64,000 nucleotides of DNA from Butyricimonas faecalis (GCF_003991565.1 NZ_CP032819.1:4650001-4714000); one strand, 5' to 3'. Positions 26,613 to 35,463 are shown, counted from the stretch's first letter. Numbers and translations are program-made. Notes: generated from the sequence alone by a model not told the origin.

Positions 26613-27713
26613 ATGAAGAAAAACTTATTGTACGCGCTAACAGCGGTAGCCATGCTTACCGGTTGCGCTAAAAGTGACGTTGTTGATTCGGAAATCAACA
26701 AGGAAAGTAACCAAATCGGGTTTTCCACTTACAAGAATATTTCTAGAGGGAACCCGGTGGATGACAACACGGAGTTTTTAAAGAACGGTTACGCGTTCGG
26801 GGTAACGGCATTTATCAGCACTTCTGCATCCCCCTATATGGGAACCGCCGGCGAAGGTATTAAAATCGTGTCAGACGGTTCAAAGTGGGGATACCAAAAT
26901 GCTTCCGATCAAGCATACTGGCCTACAAATAACGAGACGCTTGATTTTTACGCTTATGCCCCGTATGGGAACGCGGCCATCACGAACAAAGCATTCGACA
27001 AGACGGATGGCTTGAAATTAACATATACGGTGCCTGCCACGGAAGCTAATCAAGTGGATTTGATGTACGCGTCGGCTCTTACCCAAACAAAACCTGCGGA
27101 CAAAACCAGCGTAACTCTGCCGTTTAAGCATGCATTAACCCAGGTTCATTTTAGAATCGGGACTAAAACCACAAACCTGAAAGTAGATGTAGCGGCAAAC
27201 GGTATCACGATTAATGGTTTAAAGGCTACGGGGACTTTTGATGTAAAGGAGGAAACGTGGGAACTTGTAGTTTCTTCATCAAATTACACGGTTACTTCAG
27301 ATGCCGTAACGGGAGGGTATGTTGATGGTACCGAAACAAACCCCTATACCGCGATCGGAAGTGCTGATAAAGCCTTGATGTTGTTGCCTCAAGAATTTGC
27401 GGCAAAGAGCGAGCAAGTAGAAAATGGAGCGTACCTGACGATCTCTTGTAAAATCTACCAAGTACTTGCTGATGGAACAACCAAAGTTTATTTGCATGGC
27501 TCCGAGGATGCATACGAGAGTGTCACGGTGGGAATTTCCAGCGCACTTCCTGCAGAGGAAAATGGAGAACCTACTGAAATTTGGAAAAGTAACAAGAAGG
27601 TAACTTGCAATTTGTTGATTGGTGCTGCCGGGACTGTTTTGGATCCTATCGAATTCGAAACCACGGTTAAAACGTGGGACGATGTTGAAGGTGGTGTCAT
27701 TGAACCCAAATAG
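26613..27713 (+). CDS. fimbrillin family protein (Mfa-like), subunit 1
   Basis: A 366-residue lipoprotein beginning MKKNLLYALTAVAMLTGCAK (lipobox LTGC). The segments QIGFSTYKNISRG, FLKNGYAFGVTAF, WGYQNASDQAYWPTNNETLD and FYAYAPYGN are the standard N-terminal fimbrillin pattern, followed by FKHALTQVHFRI. Fimbrillins of this type are exported as lipoproteins, cleaved by an Arg-specific gingipain-like protease, and polymerised by donor-strand exchange; ISRG is a plausible cleavage context (inference). A GC-rich hairpin after its stop may raise its mRNA level relative to later genes. Confidence 0.87.
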   Translation: MKKNLLYALTAVAMLTGCAKSDVVDSEINKESNQIGFSTYKNISRGNPVDDNTEFLKNGYAFGVTAFISTSASPYMGTAGEGIKIVSDGSKWGYQNASDQAYWPTNNETLDFYAYAPYGNAAITNKAFDKTDGLKLTYTVPATEANQVDLMYASALTQTKPADKTSVTLPFKHALTQVHFRIGTKTTNLKVDVAANGITINGLKATGTFDVKEETWELVVSSSNYTVTSDAVTGGYVDGTETNPYTAIGSADKALMLLPQEFAAKSEQVENGAYLTISCKIYQVLADGTTKVYLHGSEDAYESVTVGISSALPAEENGEPTEIWKSNKKVTCNLLIGAAGTVLDPIEFETTVKTWDDVEGGVIEPK

Positions 27714-27753
27714 TGTAAAGGGCAAGCATCGTACTCCAGCCTAACGGCTCGCT

Positions 27754-27779
27754 CGCGGGCGGTTGAATGTCCGCCCGCG
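27754..27779 (+). other. GC-rich hairpin between the two fimbrillin genes
   Basis: CGCGGGCGG at 27754-27762 and CCGCCCGCG at 27771-27779 form a perfect 9-bp all-GC stem with an 8-nt loop, in an otherwise AT-rich region. No T-run follows, so it is not a standard terminator. It sits in the 97-nt gap after fimbrillin 1 and could protect upstream mRNA or dampen downstream transcription. Confidence 0.65.
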
Positions 27780-27810
27780 GGTACTGATAAAAACTCAAAA
27801 AAGTCAAGCG

Positions 27811-28863
27811 ATGAAAAAAAGAGAATACATTCTGTTGTCGGCTATATTATTGATCGCGTTCACATCGTGCGACAAAAGCATGAATCACACCGCTCTCGTT
27901 GCCGGGGGAGATAAGATTGATTTTGTTACCGCGGGTGCCGACGAACCTTTTATCTCGCCTTTATCAGGCAGAGGTAGCGAAACGGATATCGCCGCGATGC
28001 GGGATTTCGGCGTGTACGCGTACTATGCGGCCGATGGTGCGTTCTCCACGGTGTTAACTCCAAAATTCATGTACAATACACGGGTAACGAAAAACGATGG
28101 CGTATGGGAGTACACCCCCGTCATGTATTGGCCGAAGAGCGGTACGGTTTCATTTTTCGCCTACTCTCCCTATGCCGATGGTGGCAACACGGCCATCGGC
28201 TTGGGCTCAGACATCACAACCACGGGCTATCCCCGGATGACCTATACGGTTCCAGATGATGTGAAAGCGCAACAAGATTTGCTGGTATCCATTCCCTTGA
28301 TCGATCAAATGAAAGCGGACGTGCCTGCCGGAGGAAAACTAACACTGACGTTCAAACATACACTCGCCTGCGTGGTGTTTCAGGCCAAAATGACCGCCGT
28401 ATGCGAGTTCCCGGTGAAAGTGACATCTGTCACCCTCGGGCAACTGAAGAATAAAGCTACCTTTACTTACGACGATACCCCGGGGATATTTTCTTGGACG
28501 GCAACTTCCGATGCTGTGAATAAATCCTACACGCTCGACATAGACAACCGTTTGCTGGCGAACACGGACATTTCGATGACGGCATCGGATTATCTTACCA
28601 TTTCCCTTGCCGATTCGCGTTTGTTGCTATTGCCCCAGGCAATAGATGCCGATGACGAGATCACGGTGACGGTAGATTACGTGCTTGCCGCGGGAATCCA
28701 AAGCAAGACGGTAACCACCCCGTTGGGCAACCTGATAAACAATCTGGAAGCGGGGAAACGTTACTCGGTAAATATCCTTGTTTCTGCTCTGTCCGACATC
28801 GCGCTGACATGTTCAGTAGAGGAGTGGACGACAGAAACTGTTAACGTACCTGATTTCAAATAA
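27811..28863 (+). CDS. fimbrillin family protein (Mfa-like), subunit 2
   Basis: A 350-residue lipoprotein from the ATG at 27811 (MKKREYILLSAILLIAFTSC). It shares the fimbrillin layout with its neighbour: FGVYAYYAADG, WEYTPVMYWPKSGTVSFFAY, FKHTLACVVFQAKM, then a second domain ending VEEWTTETVNVPDFK. It is probably a second structural or minor subunit. The paralogous pair suggests duplication and divergence. Nine nt separate it from the DUF4906 gene, so these two are surely cotranscribed. Confidence 0.87.
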   Translation: MKKREYILLSAILLIAFTSCDKSMNHTALVAGGDKIDFVTAGADEPFISPLSGRGSETDIAAMRDFGVYAYYAADGAFSTVLTPKFMYNTRVTKNDGVWEYTPVMYWPKSGTVSFFAYSPYADGGNTAIGLGSDITTTGYPRMTYTVPDDVKAQQDLLVSIPLIDQMKADVPAGGKLTLTFKHTLACVVFQAKMTAVCEFPVKVTSVTLGQLKNKATFTYDDTPGIFSWTATSDAVNKSYTLDIDNRLLANTDISMTASDYLTISLADSRLLLLPQAIDADDEITVTVDYVLAAGIQSKTVTTPLGNLINNLEAGKRYSVNILVSALSDIALTCSVEEWTTETVNVPDFK

Positions 28864-28871
28864 AAGAAGAT

Positions 28872-31709
28872 ATGAAAAAGTGTATATACCTGTTATGTGT
28901 TTTGAGTTTCGTTTTAACTGCCTGCCAGGAAGATAAATTCGGGTCGAAAGAGAATAGCGGAAGTGCAGCATTAAAGTTGAAATTCAACACTTCAAGCAAT
29001 CTGTCGAGAGCCGTGTCGAGTGACGAGGAAGAACAACGGATTCAAAATGTTTACGTGTTTATCTTCAACCAGGACGGGACAAGGGTGTTCGGACAATTTT
29101 ACAACGGAATCAACGCGAATGGCACTCATCAAATAGAGATAAAAAACATCCCTGCTGGGAGCGGTAAAATCATAGCCGTCGTTGCCAATATCAATTTGGA
29201 TATCTTCGACATGACGACAGCAACCCTGGACGCGATAACCGCGTACCCCGACTTGCTGGCTTTGACTTCCCGCATGCAAGACAAGTTTATCGAGAGGGGT
29301 GCCCAGTTTTTGATGAGCGGAACGACAGCCGCTGACTTAACTGCCAATACCACCAATCCGGTGAACGTTTCCTTGAAAAGAGTGGACGTAAAAATCCGTT
29401 TCAACGTAACGACGGCAGAAGGCGTGACTTTCACCCCGTTGGACTGGCAAGTGGTGACGGTACCACGGGTGGTGAGCGTGCTCCCGACCGAGGTGCAAGG
29501 ATTATTTGAGTTTGGGGGCAATTATTTCGACAGTAGCTGGAATAATTTTGAAATCTCCATGACAGGAGCCAACACTTTCGCGTTTTATATTCCGGAAAAC
29601 AAGGTGGATGTGCGAAAGGCAATTCCCGCTACGGGAACATATGCCGAACAATACGCGTTACGCGAGAAACAGGAGAAAACGCCTAACAATGACGGCACCG
29701 TGACAAATGGTGCGTACGAATATGCCGACGAGAGGGCCACGTTTGTGAAATTCAAGGGAAATATTTTCTACACGATAGGTTCCGGCAAAGAAGTTTCGGC
29801 AGACGTAACGTACACCGTTCACCTGGGTGCGGTAAACGGCGTGAATGATTATAACAGTCTTCGAAATCATTTTTACACTTACAACGTGAAGATCGTGAGC
29901 GTGGACGACATTATCGTGGAGGTGGAATCAGGAGAGGAGGCACAAGAACCGTCGCCCGGAAGCGAAGGTGATGTCGTGTTTGCCAAGAAAGTCCTGGAAT
30001 TCGACGCGCATAACGAAGTCTTCAAGACCGTCTTTCACCAAAGTGATATCGACCAATCACTGACGTGGAATATTTCCACCCCTTTTTCCAAAGGAGCAGA
30101 AGATGAAAATCCAAAGGATTACGAATGGATATGTTTTCGCATAAACACAAAATCAAGAACCACGTATAGTGGAGACTTCACGAGATTCAAAGGGGATAAC
30201 GGGGTGTACACGGATGCCGAATTGACAATACCCGGCTACTCGCACCCGTTGGACAAATACATGGCGGATATCAATTCGGGAAACGATAAGATGTTAAATA
30301 TCAAACAACTGGTAAGTGTATTGAAAGAGTGCAAACGCAGGTATCTTGCCAATAACGGTGCAGTTTCCGGAACCCTGTTCGACAGTGCCGATGAGATTGT
30401 GTTTACTACTTTTTTGAGAGATTTCTATTACGAGGTGAATCCTGAAAATACATCGGAAACCGTGGAAAACGGTTTATGGAAAAAATTTGTCAACACGGAG
30501 AAGAGGGTGCTCAATATCCTGTCAAACCTCCAGTACAGCGCGGATCGCGTGAGTACCAAGACCACCGCCTTGTACTCCATCAGGCAGGCATCCATCCAAA
30601 CCATGTATAACAAGGAAGCCGCCGAGAATTTCACGGCATGGGGTACCGAAGCGATACAAGACGAAGACCGCTACCGGTTTGAAACAACAACCACAAGGGA
30701 CAATCGTACGTACGATGACAAAGATAACGGGCGTGCGAACACGATCAACATGTGGATGGCAAATTCCGGTTCGGAGAAGTGGGATACCTATATAGATTAC
30801 ACTACCTGGGAAATGAAACCCGCCTATAATGCTGCAAAATACAGATGTATGCGTTTAAATCGAGACATGAATGGGGACGGACAGATTGATGAAAACGAGG
30901 TGCAATGGTATCTTGCCAGCATTAACCAGCTCACGGATTTGTGGATCGGGGAAAACTCTTTTGACCCACAAGCCAGGTTGTATAAACGGAGCACGTGGGA
31001 GGAAGACCTGCAATGGTACGCAAGCAGTACGGTGCTTGAAAAGAATAGCAGTCGGGTGGGTGGCATTATTAGTGGCTATTATGTTTACAGGGATAACCCG
31101 GATATATTATGGTCATCCGAGGGTTCTTCCGTCGGGCTATTGACCGGAGCGGGGGCAATAGACGATGCCATCGTTTATTACAGGTGTGTCAGAAATTTGG
31201 GAGTGCCGAAGAACGCGGCCAAAGAAGTACGACCGGACGACTTTGCCATTTATGACGAAACAACGAGAACCATCACGTTAACTCGATTGGACGCCAAATC
31301 CATACGGGGATTTAAGACCACGGAAGAATTGGCGGATCACAACGAACGTGACGTACGCGGCTATAACAAGCCTTGGAAGGCTTTCAAAATAAACCCGACA
31401 ACACACGGGAATGCCTTGAGTTGGCAAACTATCATGGCACGCTCGCAACCCGGAGCTACGAACCCCGTTTGTCCCAAGGGTTGGCGAGTGCCCAATCAAA
31501 GAGAATTGGCGCTGATGTATTCTAGAATGCCTAGAAATAGTACCTCCTGGCCATTAACGGATCATTTTGCCAAGAGTAGTTTCAGTTTCAACCCCACAGG
31601 CGGTAACCGTATAGGCTTCTCGGTTAAAAACGAGGGAGGCGTATTCTATTTACTACACAATAAAAGCGACGAGGTCGGTGGTGTGCGTTGCGTGCAAGAT
31701 GTTGATTAA
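28872..31709 (+). CDS. DUF4906 protein, likely fimbrial tip adhesin
   Basis: A 945-residue lipoprotein (signal ending VLTACQE). N-terminal ~330 residues are fimbrillin-like (VYVFIFNQDGTRVFGQFYNG; VSLKRVDVKIRFNV). The central half is large and unassigned, and the C-terminal ~90 residues (NPVCPKGWRVPNQRELALMY ... GGVRCVQDVD) form a lectin-like/FISUMP-type domain. DUF4906 proteins occupy the last position of such operons, as tip proteins do in related Mfa/Fim loci. The host ligand is unknown. A strong inverted repeat follows the stop. Confidence 0.84.
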   Translation: MKKCIYLLCVLSFVLTACQEDKFGSKENSGSAALKLKFNTSSNLSRAVSSDEEEQRIQNVYVFIFNQDGTRVFGQFYNGINANGTHQIEIKNIPAGSGKIIAVVANINLDIFDMTTATLDAITAYPDLLALTSRMQDKFIERGAQFLMSGTTAADLTANTTNPVNVSLKRVDVKIRFNVTTAEGVTFTPLDWQVVTVPRVVSVLPTEVQGLFEFGGNYFDSSWNNFEISMTGANTFAFYIPENKVDVRKAIPATGTYAEQYALREKQEKTPNNDGTVTNGAYEYADERATFVKFKGNIFYTIGSGKEVSADVTYTVHLGAVNGVNDYNSLRNHFYTYNVKIVSVDDIIVEVESGEEAQEPSPGSEGDVVFAKKVLEFDAHNEVFKTVFHQSDIDQSLTWNISTPFSKGAEDENPKDYEWICFRINTKSRTTYSGDFTRFKGDNGVYTDAELTIPGYSHPLDKYMADINSGNDKMLNIKQLVSVLKECKRRYLANNGAVSGTLFDSADEIVFTTFLRDFYYEVNPENTSETVENGLWKKFVNTEKRVLNILSNLQYSADRVSTKTTALYSIRQASIQTMYNKEAAENFTAWGTEAIQDEDRYRFETTTTRDNRTYDDKDNGRANTINMWMANSGSEKWDTYIDYTTWEMKPAYNAAKYRCMRLNRDMNGDGQIDENEVQWYLASINQLTDLWIGENSFDPQARLYKRSTWEEDLQWYASSTVLEKNSSRVGGIISGYYVYRDNPDILWSSEGSSVGLLTGAGAIDDAIVYYRCVRNLGVPKNAAKEVRPDDFAIYDETTRTITLTRLDAKSIRGFKTTEELADHNERDVRGYNKPWKAFKINPTTHGNALSWQTIMARSQPGATNPVCPKGWRVPNQRELALMYSRMPRNSTSWPLTDHFAKSSFSFNPTGGNRIGFSVKNEGGVFYLLHNKSDEVGGVRCVQDVD

Positions 31710-31728
31710 CAAATAAAAGTAATGAGGT

Positions 31729-31795
31729 GTGTCAAAACTCCATATTCCAATTCCCTCCCCCTTTCGGGGTACTCCCTCATATGGAGTTTTGACAC
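31729..31795. terminator. 17-bp inverted repeat after the fimbrial operon (bidirectional stop?)
   Basis: GTGTCAAAACTCCATAT at 31729-31745 and its perfect complement at 31779-31795, with 33 nt between that contain a smaller CCCC/GGGG hairpin. It lies between the converging DUF4906 gene and the HTH-regulator gene, so it could end both transcripts. It lacks a clear T-run, and the long arms are unusual for a simple terminator. Confidence 0.5.
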
Positions 31796-31828
31796 GCTTT
31801 CGGCAGGAAACACCAGATCGTTTGTGCC

Positions 31829-32110
31829 TTACAAGTTAAGATATTCCCTGAGTGCGTCAATGTAATCCTCCAAAGCCTTCCTTCCCGTGTCGGTCAGTTG
31901 GCAGGAGGTGTGAGTCTTTTTCCCGACGAATTCCTTTTTCACTTGGATATAGCCGGCGGTTTCGAGTTTTTCCAGTTGCACGCTCAGGTTTCCGGCAGTC
32001 GCGTTCGTTTTCTCTTTCAAGTACACGAAATCCGCTGTCTCTACCGACAAGAGCAGGGAGACTATTGCCAGACGTAACTGAGAATGTAATAGCGGATCTA
32101 GTTCTCTCAT
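31829..32110 (-). CDS. winged-helix transcriptional regulator
   Basis: A 93-residue protein with an ArsR/MarR-like winged helix: LRLAIVSLLLSVE (helix 1), FVYLKEKTNATAGNLSVQLE (recognition region) and the wing VKKEFVGKKTHTSCQLTDTG. This compact form typically regulates a linked membrane-protein gene. It overlaps the membrane-protein gene upstream by 4 nt, so the two are translated together. The ligand is unknown. Confidence 0.84.
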   Translation of the reverse strand: MRELDPLLHSQLRLAIVSLLLSVETADFVYLKEKTNATAGNLSVQLEKLETAGYIQVKKEFVGKKTHTSCQLTDTGRKALEDYIDALREYLNL

Positions 32111-32721
32111 AGTTTTTCGGATTTATTGTTCAAAACATGTCCCGGTATGATCATCATGATGACAAATGACAGGCCAAAGTAGAGGTTCCAGCGTATGTCG
32201 ATACTGTTGTTTATCGTGTAGTTCATCAGCATGTATATGGCGAACACGAAGCCCGCGAACGGGGTGTAGGACAAGCACTTTTCTCGGATGACTAAACCCG
32301 TGATTGCTGTTCCGATGCTCGCGTACAGGAGGCATAAGGGGAGCATGAGCATGAAATCACACTTTCCGACAAGGAGTGATAAGGCCAGCATGACCAGCAC
32401 GGTTAACGAGAATAAGGTGCCTACCACTTGCCAGACTTTGTTGACCATGCTGTCCGTGTAAGTGACGACGGTCGGGGAGTTCCTTTTTCCCTTGAGTAAG
32501 AGGATGATTACCGGTAGGAACATGAGAAACCAGCCCGCCCACCACCAGGGGGTGGGGATCATGCGGAGTAACGTGTAGATGATGACGGATAAGATGGCTG
32601 CCGTGTAACCGTAGATGATGAAGTAATTTCCCTGATCTTTCACGAGGTTCTTTCTGGTTGCCTGTATCATGTGAGAGATGAGTTCTAGGCTTTCTTTCTC
32701 TGTAAACTTTTTTTCTTCCAT
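32107..32721 (-). CDS. integral membrane protein of unknown function, paired with HTH regulator
   Basis: A 204-residue protein with an amphipathic N-terminal stretch (LELISHMIQATRKNLVKDQG) and about six hydrophobic segments (YGYTAAILSVIIYTLLRM, WAGWFLMFLPVIILLL, and four more). The pairing with a small winged-helix regulator is a recurring gene set in Bacteroidales. I cannot assign a transported substrate. The start ATG at 32721 is the first in frame. Confidence 0.76.
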   Translation of the reverse strand: MEEKKFTEKESLELISHMIQATRKNLVKDQGNYFIIYGYTAAILSVIIYTLLRMIPTPWWWAGWFLMFLPVIILLLKGKRNSPTVVTYTDSMVNKVWQVVGTLFSLTVLVMLALSLLVGKCDFMLMLPLCLLYASIGTAITGLVIREKCLSYTPFAGFVFAIYMLMNYTINNSIDIRWNLYFGLSFVIMMIIPGHVLNNKSEKL

Positions 32722-32864
32722 GCTTGTTGTGTTTAGGGTTATTCTTTTTGTTGATGTAAATATAAACTAGTTTATTTTATAAACCAAATGATTTAGTGAA
32801 TTTTATTCCTTCACGTGGATATTATTTTTTATTTTTGCTTGTAAATATATTGGAGGATGGTATT

Positions 32865-33257
32865 ATGATAAAACAGGATTATCTCGTGCGCATGATTCAA
32901 GAAATTATTTCTGCAATCGCTAGGGCTATATTGAACAAGAAGAAGATTCGCCAGCAGGATCAAGACGAGTATGACTTGTTGGCGCGGCAAATGTTAGGAT
33001 TTCCCGTGAAGGAGTTGGCGACGATGGATGTGCAGGAGTTGATTGATCGATATGCCAGTGAGGAAGACGGGATGGGTAAGATCGAGCTTGCATCCGTGTA
33101 TTTGTTGAGATTTTCGGAGGAGGTGGAGGATGATATTTTGTTGAAGTCGAAACTGCGTCAAGATGGAACGCGGTTGCTTAAGTATGTGCAACAGGAGGAT
33201 ACTAGTTTTTCGATACAGCGGGATTGTTTGATCCGGATGCTGGAAACAAATCAGTAG
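32865..33257 (+). CDS. DUF6483-like hypothetical protein
   Basis: A 130-residue helical, acidic cytoplasmic protein starting MIKQDYLVRMIQEIISAIAR. The opening (MI-x-D-Y-hydrophobic-R-M-I) recalls DUF6483 proteins, a family with no assigned role. A GGAGG-like stretch precedes this ATG by 8 nt (tggaggatggtatt), which supports it over the longer in-frame start 69 nt upstream. It is 50 nt upstream of ogt on the same strand. Confidence 0.65.
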   Translation: MIKQDYLVRMIQEIISAIARAILNKKKIRQQDQDEYDLLARQMLGFPVKELATMDVQELIDRYASEEDGMGKIELASVYLLRFSEEVEDDILLKSKLRQDGTRLLKYVQQEDTSFSIQRDCLIRMLETNQ

Positions 33258-33307
33258 AGGCGTGATTGCATGGAGAAGCCGAGGTATGAAAATTAAAAGT
33301 AGAAGAA

Positions 33308-33823
33308 ATGATACAAATTCAACATTATGCATCTCCTTGTGGAGAGCTGATTCTTGGTTCTTTCGAGGGTAAACTTTGTTTGTGTGACTGGATGCTCGAA
33401 AAACGCAGGGCATCTATTGATAAACGGATTCAGAAAGCGCTAGGGGCTGATTACGAGGAGGGTGTTTCTGACGTGATACGGGAAGCGATCACGCAGCTTG
33501 ACGAATATTTTGCTCGCCAGAGGAGAACGTTTGACATTCCGCTGGTTTTTACGGGAACGGATTTCCAGAATTCGGTGTGGCAGGAGTTGATGAATATTCC
33601 TTACGGGAAAACGTTGTCTTATGGAGAATTGGCGAAAAAACTGGGAAACCCGAAAGCTGTTCGTGCCGTGGCTGCTGCCAACGGGGCTAATCCTATTTCC
33701 ATTTTTGTTCCTTGTCATCGGGTGATTGGGGGGAATCATAAATTGGTTGGGTACGGGGGAGGTTTGGAGGCTAAGAAGGGATTGCTGGATTTGGAGATGG
33801 GGTGGCAAGGGAGGCTTGTTTGA
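33308..33823 (+). CDS. ogt: methylated-DNA-[protein]-cysteine S-methyltransferase
   Basis: A 171-residue suicide DNA-repair protein that transfers the methyl group of O6-methylguanine to its own cysteine. The active site PCHRVIG, the preceding GNPKAVRAVAAANGANPI (helix-turn-helix with the arginine finger) and the N-terminal IQHYASPCGELIL are all present. It may be cotranscribed with the small gene before it. Length is normal. Confidence 0.94.
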   Translation: MIQIQHYASPCGELILGSFEGKLCLCDWMLEKRRASIDKRIQKALGADYEEGVSDVIREAITQLDEYFARQRRTFDIPLVFTGTDFQNSVWQELMNIPYGKTLSYGELAKKLGNPKAVRAVAAANGANPISIFVPCHRVIGGNHKLVGYGGGLEAKKGLLDLEMGWQGRLV

Positions 33824-33954
33824 AATTGGAGGAAGAGACGGAACGAAAAGTTGTAACGTTTTTGAACGTGAGGATGTGCCTGGGGTACAAGATGATACGA
33901 ACACGAAAGAGGGGGAAGAAGACCTGTAAGAATGAAAGTGCATTATATTGCACT

Positions 33955-34116
33955 ATGGAATACGGTGATTTGATAAAGGAACGTAGAGCTGTGTTGGGCT
34001 TGACTCTGCAAGATTTGTCGGATTATACAGGTTTCGGTGTGCGTGTCATTAAAAGTATTGAGGTTGAAAAGGGAAGTCCATCCTTGAATATGCTTGAAAA
34101 AATAGCAAATTCATAA
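33955..34116 (+). pseudogene. truncated Xre/HipB-like helix-turn-helix remnant
   Basis: A 53-codon frame, MEYGDLIKERRAVLGLTLQD then LSDYTGFGVRVIKSIEVEKG and SPSLNMLEKIANS, ends abruptly after the fourth helix. The HTH itself looks complete, but HipB-type proteins normally continue for 15-40 more residues. No hipA follows. The next 300 nt contain another broken frame, so this is probably a decayed toxin-antitoxin locus, though a functional mini-regulator is not excluded. Confidence 0.6.
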
Positions 34117-34185
34117 AGATAGTTTGATAAACATTTTGTGATAAACAAATGTTTATCTGTATTTGTGGTGTAAAAGTTTCTTTGA

Positions 34186-34356
34186 ATGTTTTCAAACCAA
34201 GAGCTAAAGGCTCGGATAGAACATGAGATGAGAAATCTTAAGTTCTATGCTCTTTACTAGGATATTTTGTTGAAAGATATGTCAGAAAGAGAACTGGAGG
34301 GAGCGATTGACTTTCATTTAGATCGTTTGATTGTTTTGCTTCGTTTGAAAGGTTAA
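34186..34356 (+). pseudogene. small ORF with one in-frame amber codon
   Basis: A 57-codon frame reads MFSNQELKARIEHEMRNLKF YALY, then TAG at 34258-34260, then DILLKDMSERELEGAIDFHL and DRLIVLLRLKG before TAA. Both halves are in the same frame and look like one helical protein, so a single C-to-T change (CAG to TAG) could have broken it. It was missed as an ORF because of the stop. Family not identified; it lies just before a DUF5053 gene. Confidence 0.5.
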
Positions 34357-34416
34357 AAACAGGACACTCTTTCGGGGGTGTCCCAAAGAAACTTTACAAT
34401 TTTAAATGTTTAAGAT

Positions 34417-34854
34417 ATGGCAAGTTACGAAAAATTGAATAATGAATTGGAGCAGATGAAAGCGAAGTTTATGGCTCTTTCTTCCGAGGAAGAGGAACGT
34501 GAGTTTCGTAAGGAGATGGAGGCATTTGTTGCTTCGAAGCCAACAGAAGATCGTGAGGTGCTCGCCAAAGTATTTATTGATGGCGCTACTAGAGCTTGTG
34601 AGCAGGCAGAGAAAGTGTATGACGACACGTTACGTGCCTATTTGGATGGGATATATGAATCTATTTCATGGTCTTATGTTGCACGGCATTATTTTGGTAA
34701 AAGTCGCTCGTGGTTGAGTCAGCGCATAAATGGTCTGAAAATTAGAAATAAAGAAGTGCAGTTTACTGCTGATGAGAAAAAAATATTATTGAACGCATTA
34801 CTCGATTTGAGTAATAATATTAAATGTACAGCTTTGGTTATAGAGCATCTCTGA
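34417..34854 (+). CDS. DUF5053 domain protein
   Basis: A 145-residue protein with a helical N-terminal half (LNNELEQMKAKFMALSSEEEE) and the DUF5053 core ESISWSYVARHYFGKSRSWL / SQRINGLKIRNKEVQFTADE, an HTH-like region. DUF5053 proteins are frequent on Bacteroides mobile elements and phages; function not established. The position 600 nt outside the tRNA-Pro fragment suggests older inserted material next to the integration site. Confidence 0.78.
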   Translation: MASYEKLNNELEQMKAKFMALSSEEEEREFRKEMEAFVASKPTEDREVLAKVFIDGATRACEQAEKVYDDTLRAYLDGIYESISWSYVARHYFGKSRSWLSQRINGLKIRNKEVQFTADEKKILLNALLDLSNNIKCTALVIEHL

Positions 34855-34927
34855 AACTTTTACAACTTTAGAGGGAAGCCCGCCATGAAAATGGGGGGCT
34901 TTTATAGAGGAAAACTACTACGATTTA

Positions 34928-35160
34928 TTTTGAAAATACTAGTAATTTTTATATATTTGCACATGTGATACTAAATAGGAGAGCCTATCTTGAAAGATAT
35001 TGTGAGTTTATTCTAATTTTAAAAAGAAAATCGCCAATTTGAAAAAACGAGATTAGACATGAAATTCACGCTGGTTAAGCGAGGGTTGTTGTCTGTCTGT
35101 TTCTAAGGCGCATGGCGATGCCTCTGTTTTAGATAGAATTTACAATCCTCGCTTTTTTAT
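34928..35160 (+). ncRNA. promoter- and terminator-bounded small transcript with leader-like peptide
   Basis: A near-ideal promoter (TTTTG at 34928-34932, 19 nt, TATATTTG at 34952-34959) would start RNA at about 34966. The RNA would end at a hairpin with a T-run: GCGAGGGTTGT (35079-35089) against ACAATCCTCGC (35142-35152), then TTTTTT. A 15-residue frame (MKFTLVKRGLLSVCF, 35059-35106) runs through the left arm of that hairpin, the layout of an attenuator leader. Nothing on the plus strand follows closely today, perhaps because the tRNA-Pro insertion cut off the original downstream gene. The family is unidentified; not matched to 6S or tmRNA. Confidence 0.5.
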
Positions 35161-35205
35161 TGTGTAATTTTTGCTTGGAGGATTGGGCAAAATTAATACT
35201 TGTAA

Positions 35206-35346
35206 TTATGGATGAGCCGCATTAATGCGCCCGCTGCCGCTTCGGTGTAGGACAACGGGAAAGGCGGAATCATAATCCCCCTCTCTTCCTCTCTTAATTT
35301 GTGAAAATGGGTTTTGGAAGCGGCGACCCGTTCCGGGTTCACGCAT
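35206..35346 (-). CDS. possible 46-residue protein
   Basis: A minus-strand frame from ATG at 35346 to TAA at 35206 encodes MREPGTGRRFQNPFSQIKRG, then REGDYDSAFPVVLHRSGSGR and INAAHP. It is Arg/Gly-rich and GC-richer than its surroundings, which argues that the DNA is under selection as protein or structured RNA. I have no family assignment. It was too short for routine ORF calling. Confidence 0.3.
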   Translation of the reverse strand: MREPGTGRRFQNPFSQIKRGREGDYDSAFPVVLHRSGSGRINAAHP

Positions 35347-35422
35347 GGTATCCCTCCTCTTTTTTTCTTTTACCAGTATTAATTCTTTTGAAGTGTAGTG
35401 ATTCTTTAAGGGAAAAATAAAA

Positions 35423-35452
35423 AAGCACTTACTTTTTGATTTGTAAGTGCTT
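35423..35452 (-). terminator. intrinsic terminator downstream of the tRNA-Pro fragment
   Basis: A 10-bp perfect stem (AAGCACTTAC at 35423-35432, GTAAGTGCTT at 35443-35452, 10-nt loop). Read on the minus strand it is followed by TTTTTTATTTTT, a classical U-tract terminator. It is where the terminator of an intact minus-strand tRNA gene would be. Confidence 0.8.
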
Positions 35453-35463
35453 GATAATCATTT

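Noticed and set aside
34928..35160. 6S RNA or tmRNA
   Set aside because: The 5' and 3' ends do not pair as in 6S RNA, and no tRNA-like ends or tag peptide frame of tmRNA are seen.
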